This document shows positions 41,013 to 50,111 of a stretch of DNA of 64,000 nucleotides, piece by piece. The number at the start of each line of letters is the position of its first letter. Positions within the stretch are counted from its first letter, which is position 1. The stretch is from Bacillus sp. JCM 19034 (GTDB lineage: Bacteria > Bacillota > Bacilli > Bacillales > Bacillaceae_D). The stretch is from assembly GCF_001310635.1 (NCBI RefSeq), contig NZ_BAXR01000001.1, forward strand, positions 1-64,000, read 5' to 3'. Under the pieces are notes generated by a model. That model ran no database searches, was not told the DNA's origin, and saw only the letters and a program-made list of their open reading frames with translations. Made by a program: the position numbers and the translations under genes.

Positions 41013-42638
41013 TTGGATTTACAGACGCTCTTGTTCATGTTTTTCGGTGGTCTAGGAATTTTCTTATTCGGTATTAAGTTTATGGGGGATGGTTTACAGA
41101 AGGTAGCTGGGGAGAGACTACGTGACTTACTTGACAAATTTACAACAAATCCTGTTATGGGGGTTTTTGCAGGGATATTTGTGACTGTCTTGTTACAGAC
41201 GAGCACAGGGACGACCGTTTTGACAATCGGGCTTGTTAATGCAGGTTTTATGACCTTAAAGCAAGCAATTGGCGTAATTATGGGAGCGAATGTTGGGACA
41301 ACTGTAACGGCGTTTATTATTGGAATTAAAATATCAGCTTATGCACTGCCAATTATCGCCGTAGGTGCGGCGCTTATTTTCTTTATAAAGAATAAAAAAG
41401 TAAACAATTTTGGACAAGTTATCTTTGGTTTTGGTGCATTGTTTTATGGGCTCGAATTAATGGGTGACGGTATGCGTCCATTGCGTGATTTACAAATGTT
41501 TACTGATTTGACGGTAAGCATGAGTGAAATGCGGCTTTTAGGTGTATTAATTGGAACAATTTTTACAGTTGCTGTTCAAAGCTCGAGTGCATCAATTGGT
41601 TTATTGCAACAATTATATGAACAAGGAGCAATGACGTTACAAGCTGCCTTACCCGTGTTATTTGGTGATAACATAGGTACAACGATTACTGCGGTGCTTG
41701 CGTCAATTGGGGCATCGATCTCAGCCAAACGTGCAGCTTTAACACATGTTATTTTTAATTTAATTGGTACAGTTATCGTATTATTATTATTTATTCCTTT
41801 TTACAATTTAGTATCATTTTTATCGGTTGAACTAGGATTATCAGAAAGAATGCAAATTGCTTTTGCTCATGGAATTTTTAATGTTTCCAATATGCTTATA
41901 CAGCTTCCTTTTGTCGCAATTTTAGCAATCATCGTGACAAAACTGATACCTGGGGAAGAAATTAATATTGAATACAAGGCAAAGCATCTTGATCCACGCT
42001 TTATTGGGAGCTCCCCAGCAATTGCATTAGGACAAGCAAAGCAGGAAGTATTACGTATGGCGGAGTTTTCAGAAAAAGGCTTAGCTGAAGTGAGCCATTA
42101 TTTAGTAAATGGACAAAAAAGACATGCTGAATTGGCGGTTCAATTTGAAGATGCGATTAATAATCTTGACCGAAAAATAACTGATTACTTAATTCAAATA
42201 TCTTCTCGTTCGCTATCCGAACAGGATTCAAAGCTACATTCAGTTCTGATGGATACGGTACGCGATATTGAGCGAATTGGTGATCATATTGAGAATATTG
42301 TTGAATTAAAGGATTATCAAAAAACAAATAAAGTACAACTAACGGAGAATGCAATCGCAGACCTCCAAGAAATGTGCGATTTAACTTTGTCAACATTACA
42401 AGAAGCGATTCAATCGTTAGAGCATCTTGACCTAGATATGGCTAATTCTGTTGTTGAAAAAGAAGAGCAGATCGATAAAATGGAGAGAAAGCTAAGGAAG
42501 AAGCATATCCAACGTGTGAATGAAGGGCAATGTTCTGGCTCAGCGGGAATTATTTTTGTCGATATTGTCAGTAACCTGGAACGGATTGGGGATCATTCCG
42601 TTAACATTGCAGAGGCTGTTATAGCTGAAGACGATTAG
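41013..42638 (+). CDS. nptA: Na/Pi cotransporter NptA with PhoU domain
   Basis: Sodium-dependent phosphate importer family. The membrane half carries the two family repeats with the conserved QSS/QTS motifs (VLLQTSTGTTVLTIG and VAVQSSSASIGL). The C-terminal 190 residues form a PhoU-like helical domain (MDTVRDIERIGDHIENIVEL). Total about 541 residues. ATG 41004 abuts the Shine-Dalgarno AAGGG, so I prefer TTG 41013. In B. subtilis this genomic neighbourhood carries the pst phosphate ABC operon after pbpA; none is present here. Confidence 0.92.
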   Translation: MDLQTLLFMFFGGLGIFLFGIKFMGDGLQKVAGERLRDLLDKFTTNPVMGVFAGIFVTVLLQTSTGTTVLTIGLVNAGFMTLKQAIGVIMGANVGTTVTAFIIGIKISAYALPIIAVGAALIFFIKNKKVNNFGQVIFGFGALFYGLELMGDGMRPLRDLQMFTDLTVSMSEMRLLGVLIGTIFTVAVQSSSASIGLLQQLYEQGAMTLQAALPVLFGDNIGTTITAVLASIGASISAKRAALTHVIFNLIGTVIVLLLFIPFYNLVSFLSVELGLSERMQIAFAHGIFNVSNMLIQLPFVAILAIIVTKLIPGEEINIEYKAKHLDPRFIGSSPAIALGQAKQEVLRMAEFSEKGLAEVSHYLVNGQKRHAELAVQFEDAINNLDRKITDYLIQISSRSLSEQDSKLHSVLMDTVRDIERIGDHIENIVELKDYQKTNKVQLTENAIADLQEMCDLTLSTLQEAIQSLEHLDLDMANSVVEKEEQIDKMERKLRKKHIQRVNEGQCSGSAGIIFVDIVSNLERIGDHSVNIAEAVIAEDD

Positions 42639-42654
42639 TCGTTTATGCTACAGG

Positions 42655-42695
42655 CACGAGTCATGGATAAATGCAGCTATGACTCGTGTGAAATT
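42655..42695 (+). terminator. Terminator after nptA
   Basis: CACGAGTCAT and ATGACTCGTG are perfect 10-base arms with a 14-base loop and a nearby T run. Confidence 0.75.
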
Positions 42696-42782
42696 TTTCA
42701 TATCTTTTCTAAATAAGTGCTTGTCATAATAAAAAAATTGTGTTAATTTATGAAAGCAAGCGAAATAAGTTTAAAAAATATG

Positions 42783-42811
42783 TTGACTCTATTAAATACT
42801 CATGTTATTAT
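42783..42811 (+). promoter_or_regulatory. SigmaA promoter of the tRNA cluster
   Basis: TTGACT (42783-42788), a 17-base spacer and TATTAT (42806-42811), continuing as TATTATAAT. It lies 24 bases before the first tRNA gene. Confidence 0.7.
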
Positions 42812-42834
42812 AATTCTTGTCTTTCCGAAAATGA

Positions 42835-42908
42835 TCCACAGTAGCTCAGTGGTAGAGCTATCGGCTGTTAACCGATCGGTCGTAGGTTCGAATCCTACCT
42901 GTGGACCA
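42835..42908 (+). tRNA. tRNA-Asn (GTT)
   Basis: Cloverleaf with anticodon GTT in CTGTTAACC, T-loop GGTTCGAATCC and acceptor arms TCCACAG / CTGTGGA. The 3' end reads GTGGACCA; Bacillus tRNA-Asn normally reads GTGGAGCCA, so the discriminator G appears to be missing. That fits the one-base losses elsewhere in this window. Confidence 0.93.
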
Positions 42909-42912
42909 ATTT

Positions 42913-42989
42913 GGCGGTGTAGCTCAGCTGGCTAGAGCGTACGGTTCATACCCGTGAGGTCGGGGGTTCGATCCCCTCCGCCGCTACCA
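42913..42989 (+). tRNA. tRNA-Met (CAT), elongator
   Basis: 77 bases including CCA. Acceptor arms GGCGGTG / CGCCGCT, anticodon CAT in TTCATACC, T-loop GGTTCGATCC. The first pair is G-T rather than the unpaired C-A of initiator tRNA, so this is elongator Met. Confidence 0.92.
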
Positions 42990-43002
42990 ATACATAAGAT
43001 TT

Positions 43003-43079
43003 GGACCCTTAGCTCAGTTGGTCAGAGCAGTCGGCTCATAACCGATCGGTCGTAGGTTCGAGTCCTACAGGGTCCACCA
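43003..43079 (+). tRNA. tRNA with CAT anticodon, probably tRNA-Ile2
   Basis: 77 bases including CCA, with acceptor arms GGACCCT / AGGGTCC and anticodon CAT in CTCATAACC. The body resembles Bacillus tRNA-Ile2, whose C34 is changed to lysidine by TilS so that it reads AUA. Assignment as Ile2 rather than Met rests on that resemblance. Confidence 0.85.
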
Positions 43080-43085
43080 TTTAAT

Positions 43086-43178
43086 GGAGGAATACCCAAG
43101 TCTGGCTGAAGGGATCGGTCTTGAAAACCGACAGGCGGGTTAAACCGCGCGGGGGTTCGAATCCCTCTTCCTCCGCCA
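43086..43178 (+). tRNA. tRNA-Ser (TGA)
   Basis: 93 bases including CCA with the long variable arm of serine tRNAs. Acceptor arms are GGAGGAA / TTCCTCC, the anticodon is TGA in CTTGAAAA, and the T-loop is GGTTCGAATCC. Confidence 0.95.
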
Positions 43179-43196
43179 TATAATTAGTATTGGTCA

Positions 43197-43219
43197 AACA
43201 CCTTGAAAGGTGTTTTTTT
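43197..43219 (+). terminator. Terminator after the tRNA cluster
   Basis: AACACCTT and AAGGTGTT, with a 2-base apex, followed by seven T. Confidence 0.9.
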
Positions 43220-43430
43220 ATTTGTACGAAATAATATATATTCTTATGTCAAGCTGGAAGTGTTGGGGTAGTAGTACTATTAGTATCCATGGCTTATTTA
43301 AATTCAAAAGCATTATTAGTTGCAACGATATTTAAATTTTGGTAATGTAAGTGTTGGAAAGACTTTTTAAACGTTTTTGTTTCATAAGTCTTTCGAAAAA
43401 ATGAAAATCATTTGTAGGAGGAGATTTAAA

Positions 43431-44039
43431 ATGGCTTACGAATTACCACAGTTACCTTACGCAGCAAATGCGTTAGAACCACACATTGATGAAGCGACAA
43501 TGAATATCCACCATGGTAAGCATCATAACACGTATGTAACAAAGTTAAATGATGCCCTAAAAGGACATGATGAGCTTGCTAGTAAGAGTGTAGAAGAACT
43601 TGTTTCTAATCTTGATGCAGTTCCTGAGAATATCCGTACTGCAGTTCGCAACAACGGTGGTGGACATGCAAACCATACGTTATTCTGGCAGCTTTTAAGC
43701 CCGAACGGCGGCGGAGCTCCATCTGGCGAATTAGCTTCTGCAATTGATGAAGCTTTTGGTAGCTTTGATAAATTTAAAGAAGAATTTGCAAATGCCGGTG
43801 CTACACGTTTTGGTTCAGGGTGGGCTTGGCTAATCGTTGATGGCGGAAAGCTTGCTATTACTAGCACACCTAATCAAGATACACCTTTAATGGAAGGTAA
43901 AACACCTATCCTCGGCCTTGATGTATGGGAGCATGCTTATTACTTAAATTATCAAAACCGTCGTCCTGACTACATAAATGCATTCTGGAATGTGGTAAAT
44001 TGGGATGAGGTTGCAAAGCGCTTTAACGAAGCAAAATAA
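43431..44039 (+). CDS. sodA: Manganese superoxide dismutase
   Basis: Dismutes superoxide to peroxide and oxygen. It has 202 residues from ATG 43431, which follows TAGGAGGAG; the longer open frame from 43377 is not needed. Metal ligands are visible in [13 protein letters not shown] (His27 region), HTLFWQLL (second His), and [19 protein letters not shown] (Asp and last His). Family-typical Gly-Gly and Gln residues point to the Mn form. A terminator follows. Confidence 0.97.
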   Translation: MAYELPQLPYAANALEPHIDEATMNIHHGKHHNTYVTKLNDALKGHDELASKSVEELVSNLDAVPENIRTAVRNNGGGHANHTLFWQLLSPNGGGAPSGELASAIDEAFGSFDKFKEEFANAGATRFGSGWAWLIVDGGKLAITSTPNQDTPLMEGKTPILGLDVWEHAYYLNYQNRRPDYINAFWNVVNWDEVAKRFNEAK

Positions 44040-44056
44040 TGTCAGCAATTTATTGG

Positions 44057-44086
44057 AGCACAAGCTAAAAGGCTTGTGCTCTTTTT
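44057..44086 (+). terminator. Terminator after sodA
   Basis: AGCACAAGC and GCTTGTGCT perfect arms, 6-base loop, followed by CTTTTT. Confidence 0.92.
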
Positions 44087-44313
44087 AATTAATAATAGCT
44101 GATTGGGGTTAGATTTGTTCCGGCTAGATACTCAACCTTCTTATGAAGCTCACTATCAGAAAGATTCAACCGTCCACTACACCCATGTTCAGATTAGTGT
44201 GTACGTATTGTTAGAGCTCATAGCATGATCGTGATAAATGATAAAAGCTCAAACAGTTGTGTGTATAACGTCATTTGAAGGTGACACACTAACTGTGAGG
44301 GTGGTGGAGTTAG

Positions 44314-45608
44314 GTGAGGATATCGGTCATTAAGAAGGTCATTGGTGATATAGAAATAACTAGAGATTTAATTTTGTTACTGACTATTGGTGGTCTTTAC
44401 TCATTAAGTGTTGCATTATCAAATACATTTGTTAATGTATATTTATGGAAACAATCCGGTGAATTTATTGATTTAGCCTTTATAATTTGGCTTCTGTTAT
44501 GATGCAGCCGATTGCATTTATTACAGCTGGTAAAATCGCAAAAAGAGTTGATCGCGTGATCGTACTTAGGACAGGTGTAATTGCACTCGCGATATTTTTT
44601 ACAACTGTTTTAATGCTAGGTGACCGTGCAAATTCGTTTCTAATTGTTTTAGGCTTAATGATTGGTCTTGGTTTTGGCTTTTATTGGCTTGCCTTTAATG
44701 TATTAACTTTTGAAATTACAGAGCCTGAAACGCGAGATTTTTTCAATGGCTTTTTAGGACTATTAACATCATTTGCAGGAATGATAGGTCCGATTATGTC
44801 AGGGATCATCATTACAAGAATGGATAAGTTTACAGGTTATACGGTCATTTTCACGGTTTCATTAATTTTGTTTGTCATTGCTGTATTAATGAGCTTTATG
44901 ATTCAAAGACGTTCAGCAGAAGGTCGTTTTTATTTTAGACAAATTCTAGCAGAACGCAAAAAAAATGCGAATTGGCGACATGTACTACATGCCCACTTCT
45001 TTCAAGGGCTCCGTGAAGGTACGTTTATGTTTGTGATCGTCGTTTGGGTGTATATTGCCACAGGAAGTGAGCTTGCAATCGGTACATATGGCCTTGTGGC
45101 ATCAGGAGTACAATTTATCGCTTATTATGTGGTGACAAGGGTTGTGAAATCAACTCGGAGGAAACGATTTATTTTCATCGGAGGGACCATTCTTTATTTA
45201 GCCATTTTCATTATTGTCATAGGAGAGTTGACGTTTGCTAAATTAATTACGTATGGTGTTATTATTTCTATGGCGTATCCGCTATTGTTAGTTCCATATG
45301 TTTCCTTAACGTATGATGTTATTGGTAAAGGGTGGAAGGCAGCTGAAATGCGGGTAGAATATATTGTTGTAAGAGAGTTGTTTTTAAATACAGGGAGAAT
45401 TGTCTCGGTATTAACATTTATTGCGACAGTTACCTTCTTTTCTGAAGAGAAAGGGATACCAACCCTGCTACTAATCTTAGGTGCGGGTCACGCCTTAATT
45501 TACTTCTTTGTTAGAAAAATTGATTTTAAACCTAACAACGGAGGGGAGAGTTATGCGTTTGCAAGGCAAGATAAAGGTGAGGGAGATTCAGGTAGTACAA
45601 CTGTTTAG
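44314..45608 (+). CDS. yqgE: MFS transporter YqgE (frameshifted)
   Basis: Twelve-span major facilitator of the YqgE type, found between sodA and pbpA in Bacillus; its substrate is unknown. GTG 44314 follows GTGGTGGAG. The frame breaks near 44480, where one T is lost (GCCTTTATAAT should be GCCTTTTATAAT); restored it reads DLAFYNLASVMMQPIAF and gives about 431 residues, the family length. A long loop at residues 190-215 (RRSAEGRFYFRQILAER) separates the two halves. Confidence 0.9.
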
Positions 45609-45623
45609 AGGCGTTCCGTTCAT

Positions 45624-45651
45624 TTGACAAAGCTAAAACTAATGGTATAAT
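45624..45651 (+). promoter_or_regulatory. Consensus SigmaA promoter for pbpA
   Basis: Perfect TTGACA (45624-45629) and perfect TATAAT (45646-45651) with a 16-base spacer. Transcription would start near 45658, leaving a long leader ahead of pbpA. Confidence 0.8.
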
Positions 45652-45860
45652 AAAGTCAAATACTATACGACTGCCTGCCGTGTTAGTCAGCTTCACCTTG
45701 TTTCGAACCTTGAATTAAAAAAGGGAGTTTTATATTAAATTTTGGACAGTAAGCCAACGTGTATTGGACATTGGAAGAAATTTTGCGAACACCCACCTAC
45801 TTACTGTAGGTTCATGAAACAAATGAAGCAACGGCATACGCGGGTTTACACTTTTAATCG

Positions 45861-45888
45861 AATAGACACCTTATTTAGGTGTCTATTC
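45861..45888 (+). promoter_or_regulatory. Hairpin in the pbpA leader
   Basis: AATAGACACC and GGTGTCTATT are perfect 10-base arms with an 8-base loop. The 3' arm ends 8 bases before the pbpA Shine-Dalgarno (AAGGAGG, 45897-45903). No T run follows, so it is not a plain terminator; an effect on translation or mRNA stability is possible. Confidence 0.65.
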
Positions 45889-45911
45889 TGTTATGTAAGG
45901 AGGAACTGGAT

Positions 45912-48061
45912 GTGGGGAGAACGAAAAAGGGAAAGAAGAAACATCATGTTCCTGTTCGTTTGAATGTACTCTTTTTTGTTGTATTCGCCTTGTTTGCCGC
46001 ACTCATTTTACGATTAGGAATGGTGCAAATTGTCCAAGGTGAGGAGTATGTACAAGAATTACAGCGAACGAGTAATGCCACTGCTCGAATTGATGCTCCT
46101 AGAGGCATTATGTTTGATCGTTACGGGCATGTTGTCGTTGATAATGAGTTAGAGCTAACGGTTACGTATACGAATCCATCTCATCGTACAAGTCATGAAG
46201 AAATGTTAGATGTAGCAAAGGAATTAGCTAAATTGCTTGATCTGAACGAAAAAGACATTGATCGAGTAACTGATCGTGACATACGTGATTACTTATTAAT
46301 TAATATGAGCAATGAAGAGAGAATGGAGTTAGTAACAAAGGAAGAACGTGATGGTCTCGAAAATTCAGAGCAATATTTGCTGGAAATTGAAGCGATCACA
46401 GATGAAATGGTTGAATCTGTTTCCGAACATGAAAAGAAAATTATCGCTATTTTTAGAGAGATGGTACGTGGCTACGCTAATACGCCGCAACGTATTAAGC
46501 GCGATATTACAGAAGAGGAAGCACATCGCATTAGTGAACATCTATATCTACTTGACGGTGTTGATATATTAAGAGATTCTCGTAGGTCCTATATATATGG
46601 GGAGTCGTTCTATGGTCTATTCGGCACAACAAGACAAATTCCAAGAGAGAAGCTCGATGGCTATTTAGCCCGTGGCTACGAACGCTCTGATATTGTCGGA
46701 ACAAGCTTTCTAGAAGAACAATATGAGGATGTATTACGTGGACAGAAGGCTGTCGTTGAAAGTGTCATGACCCAATCTGGCGGACAGATGGTTGAACGTG
46801 AAGTAGAAGAACGTATCGGAAAAAGAGGAAATGACCTCGTTTTAACATTAGATATGGAGCTACAGCAAGTTCTCGAGAAGGCAATTGAGAAAGAAGTCAC
46901 GCAAGGATCGCCATTTATTTTAGATCGCTCAGCATATGCTGTATTTATGGATCCGAAAACAGGTGATATTCTTGCAATGGCTGGCTATTTCGATCCACAC
47001 GATCGCGAGCCCACGACCTATGCTGACCATATTGGGACGGTTAATAAATTGTTTGAGATGGGTTCTTCTGTGAAGGGTGCTAGTGTATTAACGGGATATC
47101 AAGAAGGTATCATTTCACCTGGAACTCAGTTGAACGATCGAGTGATTCGATTAAATGATGGTCGAGGCGGCTACATTGAAAAAGCTCGAATAACCGCGCA
47201 ACTTACGGATGGGTAACTGATCGCAAGGCCTTGGAAGTGTCTTCAAACGTGTATATGTTTGAGATCGGACTTCGAATGGCTGGCTGTTATAATGCCAACA
47301 CTTCAAGCTGTTCGTTCCCTATTGCGGCTACGCAAGATGCTTTTGACCGGGCACGGTATTCATTTAGCCAATTCGGGCTAGGGGCAGAAACGGGTATTGA
47401 TTTACCTTCTGCATCAAGCGGTTTTCATGGTGAGGGCGTAAATCCTGGTAGTTTAGCCGATCTTATGATTGGACAGTATGATAACTATACAACTCTTCAA
47501 TTAGCACAATATGTCTCAACGATCGCTAATGATGGCTATCGAATGCAGCCGCGGCTTGTCAGTGAAATTCGTGAGCCGGTAACTGATCGAAATGAACTTG
47601 GGGCCATTGTTCAACAATTTGAACCGAAAGTGTTGAACCGGATTAATAATACGGATCAAGAGATTACTCAAGTACAGAATGGTTTTCGTGATGTTGTGAC
47701 AAATAGAGATGGAACTGCAAATAATATCTTTCGCAATAAATCATATAATTTAGCTGCTAAAACCGGAACTGCTCAAGTTCGGATTGCCGTTGGTGAACCA
47801 GGGAACAGACGCATTGTCGAAGGGAACAATCAAACGTTTGTTGGTTATGCCCCGTTTGATGATCCTGAAATTGCTTTTGCGATTATTGTTCCAGACGTGA
47901 AATTGACTAATCGCGGTGGTCGAAATCGTATGGCACAAAGTATTGCCGAAGAAGTATTAGATTGGTATTTTGAACGTGAGAATGCCATGCGTCATGGTCC
48001 TATTAAACCTGATGAGCCTCTTCCTGAGGTTGTTGATGGAGAGGATACGATCATTCAATAA
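45912..48061 (+). CDS. pbpA: Penicillin-binding protein 2A (class B, frameshifted)
   Basis: Class B transpeptidase for cell elongation (PbpA/YqgF). GTG 45912 follows AAGGAGG; a short basic tail precedes one membrane anchor (NVLFFVVFALFAALILRLGM). The PBP dimerisation domain follows, then the transpeptidase with SSVKG (catalytic Ser-x-x-Lys), SSN and KTGTAQ. The frame breaks near 47205 where one G is missing (ACGGATGG should be ACGGGATGG); restored it reads AQLTGWVTDRKALEVSSN and gives about 716 residues, the B. subtilis length. Confidence 0.95.
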
Positions 48062-48066
48062 TAGTA

Positions 48067-48109
48067 AAGAAACAAGCAAATTTCCTAGTTGGTAATTTGC
48101 TTGTTTCTT
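48067..48109 (+). terminator. Terminator after pbpA
   Basis: AAGAAACAAGCAAATT and AATTTGCTTGTTTCTT are perfect 16-base arms with an 11-base loop. The T-rich 3' arm substitutes for a separate T run. Confidence 0.85.
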
Positions 48110-48194
48110 GTTGATTGAATGGGGCTTCGTTCATGTTAGAAGAGATTTTCGTGGAATACTACACAGTAATTTTAAGGGAACGACCCTCAATTTG

Positions 48195-48668
48195 CTATGT
48201 TATCAACTCGACAATTTCTTCGATGCTCATTTCACTAGTTACTTCATATTGGCCCGTTTTCAATCGGTGAGATAGTTGATTTGTTGCAACATACGATAGA
48301 AAATCTTGCTCGTTTTCAATGATCTGGCCTAATTCCAAATGTTTGGCCACATCATTACTTGTCATACCTGCTGATATTTGTAAAATCATCACATATGTTG
48401 CTTCGTTTAACTCATCTTCATCTGTATTATTTTCGCCAGCCTCTTCTAACTGCGTTTGCAAACTAGCGAATTCCTCAGCATCTAACACGACATAGTTTTC
48501 GTTTTCTAACCGTTCAATCAAATCAACAGTTGCCATCATAGGTTTCTTTGTCTCGCCGCTTCCTTCGCTTGTATCCTCTTGTTCATTTGTAAAGTAGAGT
48601 GCACCGCCAATAAGGGCTGTTGCAAGAAACAATCCACCAGCAAATTGTTGTAATCCACTAGATGGCAT
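48195..48668 (-). CDS. Small MltG/YceG-like membrane protein
   Basis: A 157-residue protein with one membrane segment near the N-terminus (AGGLFLATALIGGALYFT), an acidic linker, and a C-terminal module (ISAGMTSNDVAKHLELGQII ... LKTGQYEVTSEMSIEEIVELI). That module resembles the LysM-like N-terminal part of the MltG lytic transglycosylase, but the catalytic domain is absent. A role in recognising or regulating cell-wall synthesis is inference. Its ATG overlaps the previous stop (TAATG), so it is coupled to the coiled-coil gene. GGGGGAG precedes it. Confidence 0.7.
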   Translation of the reverse strand: MPSSGLQQFAGGLFLATALIGGALYFTNEQEDTSEGSGETKKPMMATVDLIERLENENYVVLDAEEFASLQTQLEEAGENNTDEDELNEATYVMILQISAGMTSNDVAKHLELGQIIENEQDFLSYVATNQLSHRLKTGQYEVTSEMSIEEIVELIT

Positions 48669-49045
48669 TATAACTCCCCCTTTTTCCCTTGATCGTTAAT
48701 ATATGGACGTAATAAACGTTCAACTTCAATAACGGTTAAACCTGTGTGTTCAGCGATACTCTCAAAATCCCAATTCTGAGAATATAAGCTAATCACTTCA
48801 CGTAAAAGCTGCTGCTGTGAGCTTGATTTTGCTTGTTGCACAAAGGCTGATTGTTGTTCCTTTAATCGTACTTCGCCCTCTAGTTTTTTAAGTTGCTTCT
48901 TAAGCTGATACATCTCCTGCATATGACGAATTGACAGGTCTTCTAATTGCTGTTCTAATTCACTCACCCGGTCTTTTTTAAAATAAGATAGAATAAAAAG
49001 AAGAAATGAGCTGCTCAATAAAACAATGATGATTAAATCTATCAT
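48668..49045 (-). CDS. Membrane-anchored coiled-coil protein with HTH-like tail
   Basis: I do not recognise a named family. From ATG 49045 (after AGAGAGGA) it has 125 residues: a membrane helix (IIIVLLSSSFLLFILSYF), a coiled coil of about 45 residues (SELEQQLEDLSIRHMQEMYQ...), and a C-terminal helix-turn-helix-like segment (WDFESIAEHTGLTVIEVERL). The layout resembles SwrB, the swarming and flagellar assembly protein, but similarity is architectural only. It is translationally coupled to the MltG-like gene after it. Confidence 0.65.
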   Translation of the reverse strand: MIDLIIIVLLSSSFLLFILSYFKKDRVSELEQQLEDLSIRHMQEMYQLKKQLKKLEGEVRLKEQQSAFVQQAKSSSQQQLLREVISLYSQNWDFESIAEHTGLTVIEVERLLRPYINDQGKKGEL

Positions 49046-49391
49046 AAATTTTCGCTGTCCTCTCTTTCTAGTAATGCTTCTATTTATTATACAGCTATCG
49101 ATCATCACGAGAAACCCTATTTTTAAACAATTAGGTATGGATAAACGGTTACGTGAAAAGTCGATATTGCCGTAAAAATACATGCTGTTCGTCATTTCGT
49201 CTAGTTCCGACTAGATTTTATGACAAGAGACGTCAGACGAATGTTGGCGAAAAATATTTTTTTCTAAAGTTATGATTGTAATAGTAACCCTGTGACAAAA
49301 TGAGACATATTCCACTTCTTGTTCCTTGCTTTGAAGATAGGTATGATGAAGCTAGGTTATGGAATAGTAGTTTCGGTAAAGGAGGGTTTGA
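49046..49391. other. Divergent intergenic region
   Basis: 346 bases between a minus-strand gene pair and a plus-strand gene pair. It must carry promoters for both. On the plus strand a TATGAT box at about 49342-49347 has only a weak -35 partner. AAGGAGGG at 49379-49386 is the ribosome site for the next gene. No open frame, tRNA or riboswitch consensus is evident. Confidence 0.4.
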
Positions 49392-50077
49392 ATGAAGGCA
49401 CTCATCATGACAGATGGTCGCATAAATGAGTTACATCCATTAACGAGTTTTGTTCCAAAAGCAATGCTGCCATTAATGCAAAAGCCAATCATTGAATATA
49501 AGTTAGATTGGTTAAAAAACAAGGCATAAAAGAGGTTATCGTTAGCGGTTATGAGCGTTTATCTTATATAAAAGAACATTATGGAAATGGAGAAAGGTTC
49601 GATTGCAAGATTACTTATATCCAACTTCGTCCAGACTTAGAGCAATTTATTGAACAGCTAAAGCCACTCCTAGATGAGACATTTCTTTTTGTTAATGGCG
49701 TTTCTGTAACGGATGTTGATTTAAAAAAAGCTAATCAGCTGCATATTAGTAGAAAAAGTCAATGTACCATTTTAACAAAGGACTCACTTCGTTCGAGGGC
49801 ACATTCCATTATCGTTGATGAAAGTGGCTATGTGCGTCCTTTTGACAAAAAGAAAGAATTAATTGGACGTCCTTCCATACATACCGATATGTATATCATG
49901 GAACCGATAGCTGTGGAGTTATTACGTACGTTCGTTAAAAGAGGCCATATAGTAGACGACACACCTATTCTCGGGTGCTATGTAGATGGTTATTGGCAGC
50001 CAATCAATCAAATGGATGATTATCAACAAGTTCAGGAAGATATCATGTATGGTCATCAGTCCGACCAAGTTAGCTAA
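49392..50077 (+). CDS. Degenerate sugar-phosphate nucleotidyltransferase-like protein (frameshifted)
   Basis: The N-terminus looks like a GlmU/mannose-1-phosphate guanylyltransferase fold: MKALIMTDGRINELHPLTS, then PKAMLPLMQKPIIEYKLDWL. The usual G-G-x-G-T-R-L nucleotide loop is replaced by MTDGRINEL, so catalysis is doubtful. The end (GYWQPINQMDDYQQV) echoes the family's C-terminal G-x-W-x-D-I-x-T-P-x-D-Y. One A is missing in the run near 49513-49518; restored it reads WLKKQGIKEVIVSGYE and about 228 residues. It probably acts with the next gene. Confidence 0.7.
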
Positions 50078-50111
50078 TGCAATATGCAAGTAGAATTTCG
50101 GAGGTGCTAAG

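Larger units (their letters stand above)
45609..45911 (+). promoter_or_regulatory. Intergenic leader region before pbpA
   Basis: This 303-base gap holds a SigmaA promoter at its left end and a hairpin just before the pbpA ribosome site (both listed separately). The expected untranslated leader is about 250 bases. I see no open frame with a ribosome site and no known riboswitch consensus. Confidence 0.5.

Noticed and set aside
42750..42935. Open frame running into the tRNA cluster
   Set aside because: It overlaps tRNA-Asn and the promoter region and has no ribosome site.
43377..43430. N-terminal extension of sodA
   Set aside because: ATG 43431 has the ribosome site and the normal [10 protein letters not shown] start; the extension is untranslated leader.
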